Source of the DNA: Allosphingosinicella sp042666435
Lineage (GTDB): Bacteria; Pseudomonadota; Alphaproteobacteria; Sphingomonadales; Sphingomonadaceae
DNA: 64,000 bases
NCBI RefSeq assembly: GCF_042666435.1
Contig: NZ_JBHTDC010000001.1
Coordinates: 186,001 to 250,000 of the forward strand
Direction: 5' to 3'
Positions 9,815 through 18,277 of this stretch are shown one piece after another. Each line of letters starts with the position of its first letter. Position 1 is the stretch's first letter. The position numbers and the translations under genes were made by a program. A model generated the notes under the pieces. That model saw nothing but the letters and a program-made list of their open reading frames with translations, did not search any database and was not told where the DNA came from.

Positions 9815-10735
9815 ATGACCGAAGCACTCGCCCCGATTGGAAGCCCCAAGCAGCGCAAGCCCGACTGGATCCGCGTCAAGGCGCCGACCAGCACCGGCTT
9901 CGCCGAGACCAGGAAGCTGATGCGGCGGCTCAACCTCGCCACCGTCTGCGAGGAGGCGGCCTGCCCGAATATCGGCGAGTGCTGGACCAAGAAGCACGCG
10001 ACGGTGATGATCCTCGGCGATACCTGCACGCGGGCCTGCGCCTTCTGCAACGTCAAGACGGGCATGCCGCGCGCGGTCGATCCGCTCGAGCCGCAGCACA
10101 CGGCCGATGCCGCCGCCGAGCTCGGGCTCAGCCACATCGTCATTACCTCGGTCGACCGCGACGACCTTCCCGACGGCGGCGCTAGCCAGTTCGTCAAGGT
10201 GATCGAGGCGCTGCGCCGGACGACGCCCGAGACCACGATCGAAATCCTGACGCCGGACTTTCGCAACAAGTCGCAGGCCGCGGTCGAGAAGATCGTGGAG
10301 GCGGGACCGGACGTCTACAACCACAATCTTGAGACGGTGCCGCGCCTCTATCCGACGATCCGGCCCGGTGCCCGTTATTATGCGTCGCTCCGGCTGCTGG
10401 AGAGCGTGAAGCGCCACGACCCCCGCATCTTCACCAAGTCGGGCGTGATGGTTGGCCTCGGCGAGGAGCGTCTGGAGGTGCACCAGGTGATGGACGACAT
10501 GCGCTCGGCCGACATCGATTTCCTGACCATGGGCCAGTATCTCCAGCCGACGCCCCGCCACGCCAAGGTGATGGAGTTCGTGACGCCGCAGGCGTTCGGC
10601 GCCTATGCGGCCATCGCCCGCGCGAAGGGCTTCCTCCTGGTGGCGGCATCCCCGCTCACCCGCTCGAGCTATCATGCCGGCGACGATTTCGTGAAGATGC
10701 GCGCCGCCCGCGAGGCGCAGCTGGCGAAGGCGTAG
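9815..10735 (+). CDS. lipA: Lipoyl synthase
   Basis: 306 residues from the ATG at 9815; an in-frame GTG at 9779 is the alternative and would start inside the end of the repeat. Cys45, Cys50 and Cys56 (CEEAACPNIGEC) bind the auxiliary cluster, and Cys71, Cys75 and Cys78 (CTRACAFC) bind the radical-SAM cluster. The C-terminal RSSYHA supplies the conserved Ser ligand. The enzyme inserts two sulfurs into octanoyl groups on E2 and GcvH proteins. The next gene starts one base after the stop, so the two are probably cotranscribed, a frequent alphaproteobacterial arrangement. Confidence 0.96.
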   Translation: MTEALAPIGSPKQRKPDWIRVKAPTSTGFAETRKLMRRLNLATVCEEAACPNIGECWTKKHATVMILGDTCTRACAFCNVKTGMPRAVDPLEPQHTADAAAELGLSHIVITSVDRDDLPDGGASQFVKVIEALRRTTPETTIEILTPDFRNKSQAAVEKIVEAGPDVYNHNLETVPRLYPTIRPGARYYASLRLLESVKRHDPRIFTKSGVMVGLGEERLEVHQVMDDMRSADIDFLTMGQYLQPTPRHAKVMEFVTPQAFGAYAAIARAKGFLLVAASPLTRSSYHAGDDFVKMRAAREAQLAKA

Positions 10736-10736
10736 G

Positions 10737-11213
10737 ATGCCCCGGCACAGCGAGAAGCGAAATCTGCCCTACAGCCCGGAGCAGATGTTCGATCTGGTCG
10801 CGGACGTGGGTCGATATCAGGAATTCCTTCCCTGGGTCGCGGCCACGCGCATCCGCTCCGACAGCGAGACCTTGATGATCGCCGACCTCGTGGTCGGCTT
10901 CCGCTCGCTCAAGGAGACCTTCGCCTCGCGCGTCGAAAAGCAGCGGCCCCGGCACATCACCGTTGATTATATCGAAGGCCCGCTCAAATATCTGAAGAAC
11001 GACTGGGAGTTCATCCCAGACGGCCAGGGCGGCACCGATATCGATTTTTGCGTCGATTTCGCCTTCCGGTCGCGCATCTTCGAAGCGCTTGCCGGGCAGA
11101 TGTTCGATCGCGCGCTGCGCCGGATGATCACCGCATTCGAGGAGCGCGCCCACGCCCTTTACGGCGAGTCCTCCACCGGCATGAGCAGTTCGAGCGCGCA
11201 AAGCGCCGCCTGA
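10737..11213 (+). CDS. COQ10/RatA-like START-domain protein
   Basis: 158 residues with the polyketide cyclase/START fold of the COQ10-RatA family: an N-terminal YSPEQMFDLVADVGRYQEFLPW and a C-terminal helix IFEALAGQMFDRALRRMITAFEER. Eukaryotic COQ10 binds ubiquinone and aids its use in respiration; E. coli RatA was described as a ribosome-association inhibitor. In alphaproteobacteria, next to lipA, a quinone-chaperone role is the more likely reading. It starts one base after the lipA stop. Its last 55 nt overlap the convergent CinA-type gene on the other strand; the tail encoded there is Ser/Ala-rich. Confidence 0.85.
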   Translation: MPRHSEKRNLPYSPEQMFDLVADVGRYQEFLPWVAATRIRSDSETLMIADLVVGFRSLKETFASRVEKQRPRHITVDYIEGPLKYLKNDWEFIPDGQGGTDIDFCVDFAFRSRIFEALAGQMFDRALRRMITAFEERAHALYGESSTGMSSSSAQSAA

Positions 11214-11686
11214 AGCCTGACGCCGCCGCGACCGAGGTCGCCGAATTCCTTGAGGTCGGCGACGATCTCCTTGGGGTCCGCGCCACGCCGCGCGCGGGCG
11301 AATACCACTGTCCCCACCGGCTTCTTCTCGCTCCCGCCGTCGGGCCCGGCGATGCCGGTGATCGCCACCGCCGTATCGGCGTCGGAATGTTCGAGCGCCC
11401 CCTGCGCCATGCCCCAGGCGACGGCGATCGATACCGCGCCGAATGTCTCCAGCACGTCGAGGCTGACGCTCAGCATCGCCATCTTCGCATCGTTGGAATA
11501 GCTGACGAAGCCGGCCTGGAAGACGTCGGAGGAGCCTGGGATCTCTGTCAGCGCGGCCGAGACCAGGCCGCCGGTGCAACTTTCCGCGACGACGATCTTC
11601 TTGCCGCGCGCGCGGTTCGCCTCGATCACCGTGCGGGCCGCCTCGATCAGCTCGATGGGAAGCGTGAAATCCCGGTTGTCACCCAT
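11159..11686 (-). CDS. pncC: CinA-family nicotinamide-nucleotide amidohydrolase (PncC)
   Basis: 175 residues, the size of the stand-alone CinA C-terminal domain. Family motifs are VVAESCTGGLVSAALTEIPGSS, VSYSNDAK and AITGIAGPDGGSEKKPVGTV. The enzyme deamidates nicotinamide mononucleotide to the mononucleotide acid, recycling NMN made for example by bacterial DNA ligase. It starts at the ATG at 11686, 27 nt after the ispDF stop and probably in the same minus-strand transcript, a common alphaproteobacterial order. Its 3' end lies antisense to the COQ10-like gene by 55 nt. Confidence 0.9.
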   Translation of the reverse strand: MGDNRDFTLPIELIEAARTVIEANRARGKKIVVAESCTGGLVSAALTEIPGSSDVFQAGFVSYSNDAKMAMLSVSLDVLETFGAVSIAVAWGMAQGALEHSDADTAVAITGIAGPDGGSEKKPVGTVVFARARRGADPKEIVADLKEFGDLGRGGVRLQAALCALELLMPVEDSP

Positions 11687-11713
11687 GTTCGGGTACCAAG
11701 CAGAACAAAGAGA

Positions 11714-12880
11714 TCATGATTCCTCCGGAGCTCGAACAGTGGCCACGGCCTGCGCCGCTATCCCTTCGCCGCGGCCGGTGAATCCGAGCCGCTCGGTCGT
11801 CGTCGCCTTGATGCTAACCCTGGGGAGAGGGAGCCGCAACAAGGCTGCGACGGATCGCCGCATCGCGTCCCGATGCGGGCCGATCTTCGGCGTTTCGCAG
11901 ATGATCGTGATATCGACATGGTCGACGCGGCCGCCTCGTGCTTCGATGAGGTCGCGCGCATGTTCGACGAAGCGGGATGAGGCGGCGCCCCGCCATTGCG
12001 GATCGCTGGGCGGGAAATGATCGCCGATATCGCCCTCGCCGATCGCGCCGAGCAGAGCGTCCGTGAGGGCATGGAGGACGACATCGGCGTCGCTATGGCC
12101 GGAGAGGCCGCGGCTGTGCGGGATGAGCAGGCCGCCCAGCCAGAGCTCATCGCCTTCGGCGAAGGCGTGGACGTCGAACCCAAGGCCGGTACGGCTGACC
12201 AGGTTGGCGTCGAGCCGCTGCTCGGCGCGACGGAAATCCTCGGCATAGGTAATCTTGTCGAGCATCGCGTCTCCCGGCACCGTGGCCACTCTCAGCCCAG
12301 CCGCCCGCGCGACCTGGGCGTCGTCGGTGGCACCTGTATCGCCGGTCCAGCCGCGGTGGGCGGCCAATATCGCGTCGAAGCGGAAGGCTTGGGGTGTCTG
12401 CACCCGCAATAGATTGTCGCGCGGCACGGCGTCTCCGAGAGTCCCGCCGCCAAGAGCGAGGCTGTCGACCACGGAAAGCGCCGGCGCGGCCCCGTCGGCG
12501 GCGTCGAGCGCGTCGAGGAGGGCGTCGACCACCCGCGCCGGTAGGAACGGCCGCGCCGCATCGTGGATCAGCACGGCGCCGACGCCGCCAACCGCCGAAA
12601 GCGCTTCGAGGCCGTTGCGCACGGAATCCTGCCGCGTCGCGCCGCCCACGATCGGCGATGGGAGGGCAAGCTCCCCGACCGCCTCCGTGTACAAGCTTTG
12701 CTGGCCGGCGCTGATCACGACACGGATCTCATCGATGCGAGGGTGCCGGAGACGCTCGACGGCGTGCCGGACGAGCGCCTTGCCGGCGAGCTTCGCATAT
12801 TGTTTGGGCGCCTCTCCGCCGGCGCGGCTGCCGTGCCCCGCCGCCACGACCAAAGCGATGATCCTGCCCTCGATCCCCAT
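11714..12880 (-). CDS. ispDF: Bifunctional IspD/IspF enzyme of the MEP isoprenoid pathway
   Basis: 388 residues. The IspD half (1 to about 225) has the CTP-binding start ALVVAAGHGSRAGG and PKQYAKLAGKAL, and HDAARPFLPARVV. The IspF half (about 230-388) has the zinc ligands in GLGFDVHAF and LSGHSDADVVLHALTDALLGA. The fused enzyme makes CDP-methylerythritol and then the cyclodiphosphate, steps three and five of the pathway; such fusions are usual in alphaproteobacteria. dxr, which acts earlier in the pathway, lies at 49645-50808. The start is ATG at 12880. dusB is divergent on the other strand, 65 nt away. Confidence 0.96.
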   Translation of the reverse strand: MGIEGRIIALVVAAGHGSRAGGEAPKQYAKLAGKALVRHAVERLRHPRIDEIRVVISAGQQSLYTEAVGELALPSPIVGGATRQDSVRNGLEALSAVGGVGAVLIHDAARPFLPARVVDALLDALDAADGAAPALSVVDSLALGGGTLGDAVPRDNLLRVQTPQAFRFDAILAAHRGWTGDTGATDDAQVARAAGLRVATVPGDAMLDKITYAEDFRRAEQRLDANLVSRTGLGFDVHAFAEGDELWLGGLLIPHSRGLSGHSDADVVLHALTDALLGAIGEGDIGDHFPPSDPQWRGAASSRFVEHARDLIEARGGRVDHVDITIICETPKIGPHRDAMRRSVAALLRLPLPRVSIKATTTERLGFTGRGEGIAAQAVATVRAPEES

Positions 12881-12945
12881 GGCCGCCCCCTAGCCGAGCC
12901 GGACCTTGCCCGCCAGCGCCTTTGAGATTAAGGGCTTGCGGCCCT

Positions 12946-13944
12946 ATGCCGCGCCTGTCCCCCATCTCCGTCGGACCCGTCCGCATCGATGCGCCCGTGA
13001 TTCTGGCGCCGATGACGGGCGTCACCGATCGCCCGTTCCGCAAGATCGTCAAGCGCTACGGCGCTGGCCTCACGGTGACCGAGATGATCGCCAGCCAGGC
13101 GATGATCCGCGAAACCCGGCAATCGCTCCAGAAGGCGGCCTGGGATCCGGTGGAGGATCCGGTGTCAATGCAGCTTGCGGGCTGCTCGCCTATGGAAATG
13201 GCCGAAGCGGCGAAGCTCAACGAGGATCGCGGCGCAGCGATCATCGACATCAACATGGGCTGCCCGGTCAAGAAGGTCGTCAACGGCGACGCCGGCTCCG
13301 CCTTGATGCGCGATCTGCCGCTCGCCGCTTCGATCATCGAGGCGACGGTCGCGGCAGTGAAGGTGCCGGTGACGCTGAAGATGCGGATGGGCTGGGATCA
13401 TGCCAGCCTCAACGCGCCGGAGCTGGCCCGCATCGCCGAGGATCTCGGCGTCCGGATGATCACGGTTCATGGCCGCACCCGCTGCCAGCTCTACAAGGGG
13501 GAGGCCGACTGGCGCTTCATCCGCAAGGTGAAGGAAGCGGTGCGCCTGCCGGTCATCGCCAATGGCGACATCAATTCGATCGACGATGCGGAGACGGCGC
13601 TGGAGCAATCCGGGGCGGACGGCGTGATGATCGGGCGCGGCGCTTATGGCAAGCCGTGGCTGCTCGGCCAGGTGATGCACTGGCTGCGGACGGGCGAGCG
13701 CCTGCCCGATCCCGGTATCGACGAGCAATATTACCTTATCACAGAGCAATATGACGCGATGCTCGAACATTATGGCAGCGTCATCGGCGTCAATGTCGCG
13801 CGCAAGCATATCGGCTGGTACACCCGCGGGCTCCATGGCTCGGCGGAATTCCGCAATGCGTTCAACCAAGAAGCGGATTCCCTGCGAGCGAAGGCCATGC
13901 TCGGCGCCTTCTATGCGCCATGGCTATCCAAGGCGGCCGCCTGA
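12946..13944 (+). CDS. dusB: tRNA-dihydrouridine synthase (DusB/NifR3)
   Basis: 332 residues from the ATG at 12946; an upstream TTG at 12922 is in frame but has no support. FMN-barrel motifs are present: ILAPMTGVTDRPFR, catalytic Cys106 in NMGCPVKKVV, TVHGRTRCQLYKG, IANGDI and GVMIGRGAYGKPWL. It reduces uridine to dihydrouridine in tRNA using NADPH. In many alphaproteobacteria this gene (nifR3) opens the ntrBC-ntrYX operon. Here it is followed after 79 nt directly by ntrY. Confidence 0.95.
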   Translation: MPRLSPISVGPVRIDAPVILAPMTGVTDRPFRKIVKRYGAGLTVTEMIASQAMIRETRQSLQKAAWDPVEDPVSMQLAGCSPMEMAEAAKLNEDRGAAIIDINMGCPVKKVVNGDAGSALMRDLPLAASIIEATVAAVKVPVTLKMRMGWDHASLNAPELARIAEDLGVRMITVHGRTRCQLYKGEADWRFIRKVKEAVRLPVIANGDINSIDDAETALEQSGADGVMIGRGAYGKPWLLGQVMHWLRTGERLPDPGIDEQYYLITEQYDAMLEHYGSVIGVNVARKHIGWYTRGLHGSAEFRNAFNQEADSLRAKAMLGAFYAPWLSKAAA

Positions 13945-13997
13945 GCCGAATCAACGCGCGTCCGGGCCGAATCGAAACATCCGTTGTGTTCTTTATG

Positions 13998-14011
13998 CCA
14001 CAATCTTGTGG
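13998..14011. promoter_or_regulatory. Perfect 14-bp palindrome upstream of ntrY
   Basis: CCACAATCTTGTGG, a perfect inverted repeat ending 12 nt before the ntrY GTG. It could be an operator in the dusB-ntrY gap or a small leader hairpin. No regulator can be assigned. Confidence 0.4.
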
Positions 14012-14023
14012 TAGGGCCGCAAC

Positions 14024-16273
14024 GTGAACGCTGAATTGCCGATCATCCGCATGACACGTCCCCGCTGGCGCCGGCGCCTTTCGGTCGCGCTACGCCGCAG
14101 CCGCTTCGTTCCCTTGCTCGAAATTCTGAGCGTCGTCGCGCTGATCGCCATGGTGACGATCAGTTATTTCATCATCACCCAGCAAGGATCTCCGCAAGCC
14201 CTGCTGACCCCGCCGATGGTGGCGATGCTGCTCGTCGCCAATCTCGTTCCGGCGATGGCTTTGATGGTATTCGTCGCGCGGCGGGTGGCGATGGGACGCG
14301 CCGCTCGGTCGGCGGTCGGGGGGAGGGGGCGCCTTCACGTCCGTCTCGTCGCCTTGTTCTCCGTCATCGCCAGCGTGCCGACATTGCTGGTGGTGATCTT
14401 CGCCTCCTTGCTGTTCCAGCAGGGCGTGCAATTCTGGTTCTCGGACCGGGCCCGCACCATTCTCGAAAATGCCGACACCGTTTCGCAAGTCTATGCCAAT
14501 GAGAACAGGGAGAGGATCTACCGCGACGTCCAGGCGATGACCCTCGACGTGGTTGCGGACATCAACCAGTTCGGGATCGAGACACCGGCATTCGCCGAGG
14601 CTCTGTTCCTGCAGACGGTCTATCGTGATCTGACCGAAGCGGCGGTCATTTCCGTCTCCAACGCCGGCGAATTGCAACTCCGCGCCGGCGTCAACCTCGA
14701 CGATCGCCCGCTGGAGCGCCGTTTCTCGGCGCCGGTCTTGAGTGAGCTGAGGGGCGGGGAGACAAGGGTCGTCACCGACGCGGGGGACCGGGTGGAGGCC
14801 GTCGTCCGGCTCGATCCCGAGGAAGAGGTCTATCTCTACGCGTCCCGCAAGGTGAACCCGGCGGCGATCCAGCAGATCGAGGAGGCGAGGAGCGCGGCGA
14901 GCGACTATCAGAAGACCCTTCTCACCAGCCGCACACTGCAATTCCGTTTCAACGCGGTGCTGCTGCTGGTCTCGCTGATGATCGTGGCGCTCTCCATCTG
15001 GATCGCGCTGACCCTGGCCGACCGGCTCGTCCGTCCGGTCGGTCAGCTCGTCGATGCCGCCCGCCGCGTCACCGCCGGCGACCTCTCGGCGCGGGTGCCG
15101 ACGTCCAGGGTGAACGACGAGGTGGCGACGCTCGGTAATGCGTTCAACCGGATGACCCGGCGGCTCGAGGAACAGACCGGGGCGCTGGTCTCCGCCAACA
15201 GCCAGCTCGAAAACCGCCGCGCCTTCATCGAGGCCGTGCTCTCCGGCGTGTCGGCGGGCGTGATCTCGGTCGACAGCCAGCGCCAGGTCAGCCTGATCAA
15301 CAGCTCGGCCGAGGGACTTCTCAAGACGGGCGGCAAGAGCGCGATGGGCCGCAAGCTCGCCGATCTGGCGCCTGAGCTCGACAGGCAGCTCGACAGCGAG
15401 GAGCGCGAGGACATCATCCAATTCTCCTCGGGCGGCGAACCGCGCACCCTGGCGGTGAAGCGGGTCAAGGTGGAAGGCGGCCACGTCCTGACCTTCGACG
15501 ACATTACCGAGCAGCTGCTCGACCAGCGCCGCGCCGCATGGTCGGACGTGGCGCGGCGCATCGCCCACGAGATCAAGAATCCGCTGACGCCGATCCAGCT
15601 CGCCGCCGAGCGGCTGCAACGGCGCTACGGCAGCGAAGTGACCTCGGATGCGTCGACCTTCGAGCGGCTGACCGGGACCATCGTCCGCCAGGTCGGCGAC
15701 CTGAGGCGAATGGTCGACGAATTCTCCTCCTTCGCCCGGATGCCCAAGCCCATCTTCCGGGAGGAGGCGGTGGTCGATATCGCGCGGCAGGCCTTGTTCC
15801 TGCACGAGGTCGCCCATCCCGACATCGCGTTCAGCCTCGACGCGCCCGATCCGTCGCCGCTTCTCACGTGCGACCGACGGCAGCTGGGGCAGGCGCTGAC
15901 CAACATCGTCAAGAACGGCGTCGAGGCGATCCAGCAGAAGCATGAGGAGGGCGGCGAGGGCGGCCCCGACCGGATCGGCATTGAAATCAGCGAAACCGAG
16001 GGCCGGGTCTGCATTGAAATCGAGGATACCGGGATCGGTCTTCCGATCGACCGGGGCCGGCTCACCGAGCCTTATATGACGACACGCGTGAAAGGCACCG
16101 GCCTCGGCCTCGCGATCGTCAAGAAGATCGTCGAGGAGCATTTCGGAATCGTCGAGTTCGGCGACTCACCGGAGGGGGGAACCCTGGTCCGTCTCGTCTT
16201 CGATGCCGAGACGCTCGCGCGGCTCGGGGGAGGCGGCATCCTACATCCTGAAGGCACGGCAGTGAACGGTTGA
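14024..16273 (+). CDS. ntrY: Membrane sensor histidine kinase NtrY
   Basis: 749 residues from a GTG at 14024; an in-frame TAG at 14012 excludes anything earlier, and AGGG lies 8 nt upstream. Three N-terminal membrane helices (about 27-115) are followed by an extracytoplasmic sensor region and a fourth helix (about 310-335, LLLVSLMIVALSIWIALTLA). Then come HAMP (RLVRPVGQLVDAARRVTAGDLSAR), PAS, HisKA with phospho-acceptor His near 515 (IAHEIKNPLTPIQLAAERL) and HATPase_c (NIVKNGVEA, IEDTGIGLP, GTGLGLAI). NtrY phosphorylates NtrX, linking nitrogen and redox state to gene expression and, in several alphaproteobacteria, to envelope functions. ntrX follows after 4 nt. Confidence 0.95.
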   Translation: MNAELPIIRMTRPRWRRRLSVALRRSRFVPLLEILSVVALIAMVTISYFIITQQGSPQALLTPPMVAMLLVANLVPAMALMVFVARRVAMGRAARSAVGGRGRLHVRLVALFSVIASVPTLLVVIFASLLFQQGVQFWFSDRARTILENADTVSQVYANENRERIYRDVQAMTLDVVADINQFGIETPAFAEALFLQTVYRDLTEAAVISVSNAGELQLRAGVNLDDRPLERRFSAPVLSELRGGETRVVTDAGDRVEAVVRLDPEEEVYLYASRKVNPAAIQQIEEARSAASDYQKTLLTSRTLQFRFNAVLLLVSLMIVALSIWIALTLADRLVRPVGQLVDAARRVTAGDLSARVPTSRVNDEVATLGNAFNRMTRRLEEQTGALVSANSQLENRRAFIEAVLSGVSAGVISVDSQRQVSLINSSAEGLLKTGGKSAMGRKLADLAPELDRQLDSEEREDIIQFSSGGEPRTLAVKRVKVEGGHVLTFDDITEQLLDQRRAAWSDVARRIAHEIKNPLTPIQLAAERLQRRYGSEVTSDASTFERLTGTIVRQVGDLRRMVDEFSSFARMPKPIFREEAVVDIARQALFLHEVAHPDIAFSLDAPDPSPLLTCDRRQLGQALTNIVKNGVEAIQQKHEEGGEGGPDRIGIEISETEGRVCIEIEDTGIGLPIDRGRLTEPYMTTRVKGTGLGLAIVKKIVEEHFGIVEFGDSPEGGTLVRLVFDAETLARLGGGGILHPEGTAVNG

Positions 16274-16277
16274 TGAT

Positions 16278-17666
16278 ATGGCTCTAGAAATTCTCGTCGT
16301 CGACGACGAACAGGACATTCGGGATCTCGTGTCGGGCGTGCTCGAAGATGAGGGCTATGCGACGCGCGCGGCCGCCAACAGCAGCGAGGCTCTCGCCGCT
16401 CTGGTGGAGCGGCGCCCGTCGCTGGTTCTGCTCGACGTGTGGCTCCAGGGCTCGAAGCTCGACGGACTGCAATTGCTGGAGGAAGTGAAACGGCGGGACC
16501 CGACGCTCCCCGTGCTGATGATTTCCGGCCACGGAAACCTCGACACCGCCGTGGCGGCGATCCGCCAGGGAGCGGTCGATTTCATCGAGAAGCCGTTCGA
16601 GGCCGGGCATCTTCTCCATCTCGTCGCCCGCGCCACCGAAACCGACCGGTTGCGCCGCGAGAATGAGAAATTGCGCGCGCAGATCGGCCAGGAAACCGAA
16701 CTCACCGGATCGAGCGTCGCCATCAACGCCGTTCGCGCGACATTGAAGCGAGTCGCGGGAACGGGAAGCCGGGTGCTGATCACCGGGCCGGCCGGCGTCG
16801 GCAAGGAAGTGGCGGCCAGGCTGCTCCACAATTGGAGCCCGCGCGCCAACGCGCCGTTCATCGTCGTCAGCGCCGCGCGCATGACTCCGGAGCGGGTCGA
16901 GGAGGAATTGTTCGGCGTGGAGGAGGGCGGCGAGCTCGCCCGGCCCGGCCTGCTCGAACAGGCCCATGGCGGCACTCTGTTCCTGGACGAGATCGCAGAC
17001 ATGCCGATTCCCGCCCAGGCCAAGATCCTGCGGGTCCTCACCGACCAGAGCTTTACCCGCGTCGGCGGCCAGACGATGGTGAAGGTCGATATGCGCGTCG
17101 TCTCCTCGACCGCCCGCAATCTCGCCGAGGAGATCGCCGAGAGCCGTTTCCGCGAGGATCTCTTCTACCGCCTCAACGTCGTCCCGGTGCATCTCCCCGC
17201 GCTCGCCGAGCGCCGCGAGGACATACCCGAGCTGGTCGCCCACTTCGCCGCCCGCTACGCCGCCGAGCAGCGATTGCCGACGCCCGGCCTTTCGGACGAC
17301 GCCATCGCCGCGCTCCAGGCCTATGACTGGCCGGGCAACGTGCGCCAACTCCGCAACGTCATCGAGCGCACGATCATCCTCGCCCCGAGCACACGGGTCG
17401 GCTCGATCGAGATCGACATGCTGCCGCCCGAACTCCTCAACGAGCAGGCCTCGCTCAGCCCCGGCGAGGCGGTCAAGGCGATCATGGGAACCCCCCTTCG
17501 CGAGGCGCGCGAGACCTTCGAGCGCGAATATCTGAGGGTCCAGATCCGGCGCTTCTCCGGCAATATCTCGCGCACGGCGACCTTCATCGGCATGGAGCGC
17601 TCGGCGCTGCATCGCAAGCTGAAGGCGCTCGGCATCGGCGATTCCAAGGGCGGCGACGGCGAATAG
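16278..17666 (+). CDS. ntrX: NtrX response regulator (NtrC-like, no GAFTGA loop)
   Basis: 462 residues. The receiver domain (1 to about 120) has Asp9/10, phospho-acceptor Asp53 and Lys105. The AAA+ domain has Walker A GPAGVGKE (170-177) and Walker B GGTLFLDEIADMP. The C-terminal Fis-type HTH ends GNISRTATFIGMERSALHRKLKAL. Where sigma-54 activators carry GAFTGA, this protein reads LFGVEEGGELARPGLLEQ, so contact with sigma-54 by the usual loop is unlikely. NtrX proteins of other alphaproteobacteria also lack it. It probably binds DNA as a phosphorylation-controlled regulator of sigma-70-type promoters. It follows ntrY by 4 nt and precedes hfq by 113 nt. Confidence 0.94.
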   Translation: MALEILVVDDEQDIRDLVSGVLEDEGYATRAAANSSEALAALVERRPSLVLLDVWLQGSKLDGLQLLEEVKRRDPTLPVLMISGHGNLDTAVAAIRQGAVDFIEKPFEAGHLLHLVARATETDRLRRENEKLRAQIGQETELTGSSVAINAVRATLKRVAGTGSRVLITGPAGVGKEVAARLLHNWSPRANAPFIVVSAARMTPERVEEELFGVEEGGELARPGLLEQAHGGTLFLDEIADMPIPAQAKILRVLTDQSFTRVGGQTMVKVDMRVVSSTARNLAEEIAESRFREDLFYRLNVVPVHLPALAERREDIPELVAHFAARYAAEQRLPTPGLSDDAIAALQAYDWPGNVRQLRNVIERTIILAPSTRVGSIEIDMLPPELLNEQASLSPGEAVKAIMGTPLREARETFEREYLRVQIRRFSGNISRTATFIGMERSALHRKLKALGIGDSKGGDGE

Positions 17667-17779
17667 CGCTGATGGCGCGATTCGCCCGGCCATGCTATTG
17701 AAGAGTGGGGCGGCGCTTCTAACTTGAGAAACGCTGCGACCGCGCGTGCGGAACCGTACGCCAATAAGGAGAGCAGGAG

Positions 17780-18277
17780 ATGGCCGACAAGGTCAACAAC
17801 CTCCAGGATATGTTCCTGAACAACCTCCGGCGGTCCAAGGCGCCGGTGACGATGTTCCTCGTGAAGGGCGTGAAGCTCCAGGGGATTATCACCTGGTTCG
17901 ACAATTTCTCGGTCCTGCTGCGCCGTGACGGACAGGCCCAGCTCATCTACAAGCACGCCATATCGACGATCATGCCTTCGCAGGCGATCGACCTGGGCGA
18001 GGTGGAGCAGGCCTTCGCCGAGCAGGTCGACAAGAAGAAGCCCGCCTTGCTGCAGGAGGTGTTCCTCGGCGCGGTGAGGCGGTCGAACGAGCCGGTCACG
18101 ATGTTCCTCGTCAACGGCGTGATGCTCCAGGGCCGTATCGCCGCCTTCGACCTGTTCTGCATGCTGCTGCAGCGCGAAGGGCTGTCGCAACTGGTCTACA
18201 AGCACGCCATCTCGACCGTGCAACCGGAAAATCCCGTGAGCTTTATAGAGGCTGGCGACGAGGAGGCCGGCGCCTGA
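17780..18277 (+). CDS. hfq: RNA chaperone Hfq with two tandem Sm domains
   Basis: 165 residues, about twice the normal Hfq core. Domain one (about 9-67) has Gln9-Asp10, LRRSK, WFDNFSVLL and Tyr57-Lys58-His59. Domain two (about 92-150) has Gln92, VRRSN, AFDLFCMLL and Tyr140-Lys141-His142. Both keep the YKH end that forms the proximal uridine-binding pore and the arginine patch on the rim, so both look functional. Three chains could build a six-domain ring in place of a hexamer. The start has a good site (AGGAGA). The final GAG-GAG codons provide the AGGAGG for hflX. Hfq next to hflX is the classic order. Confidence 0.95.
   Translation: MADKVNNLQDMFLNNLRRSKAPVTMFLVKGVKLQGIITWFDNFSVLLRRDGQAQLIYKHAISTIMPSQAIDLGEVEQAFAEQVDKKKPALLQEVFLGAVRRSNEPVTMFLVNGVMLQGRIAAFDLFCMLLQREGLSQLVYKHAISTVQPENPVSFIEAGDEEAGA

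Noticed and set aside
13945..14023. A deleted remnant of ntrB or ntrC in the dusB-ntrY gap
   Set aside because: The 79 nt translate to nothing like NtrB or NtrC in any frame.
14090..16141. 683-codon minus-strand open frame opposite ntrY
   Set aside because: Shadow of a GC-rich gene; rich in Arg, Asp and His with no domain, while ntrY on the other strand has all kinase motifs.
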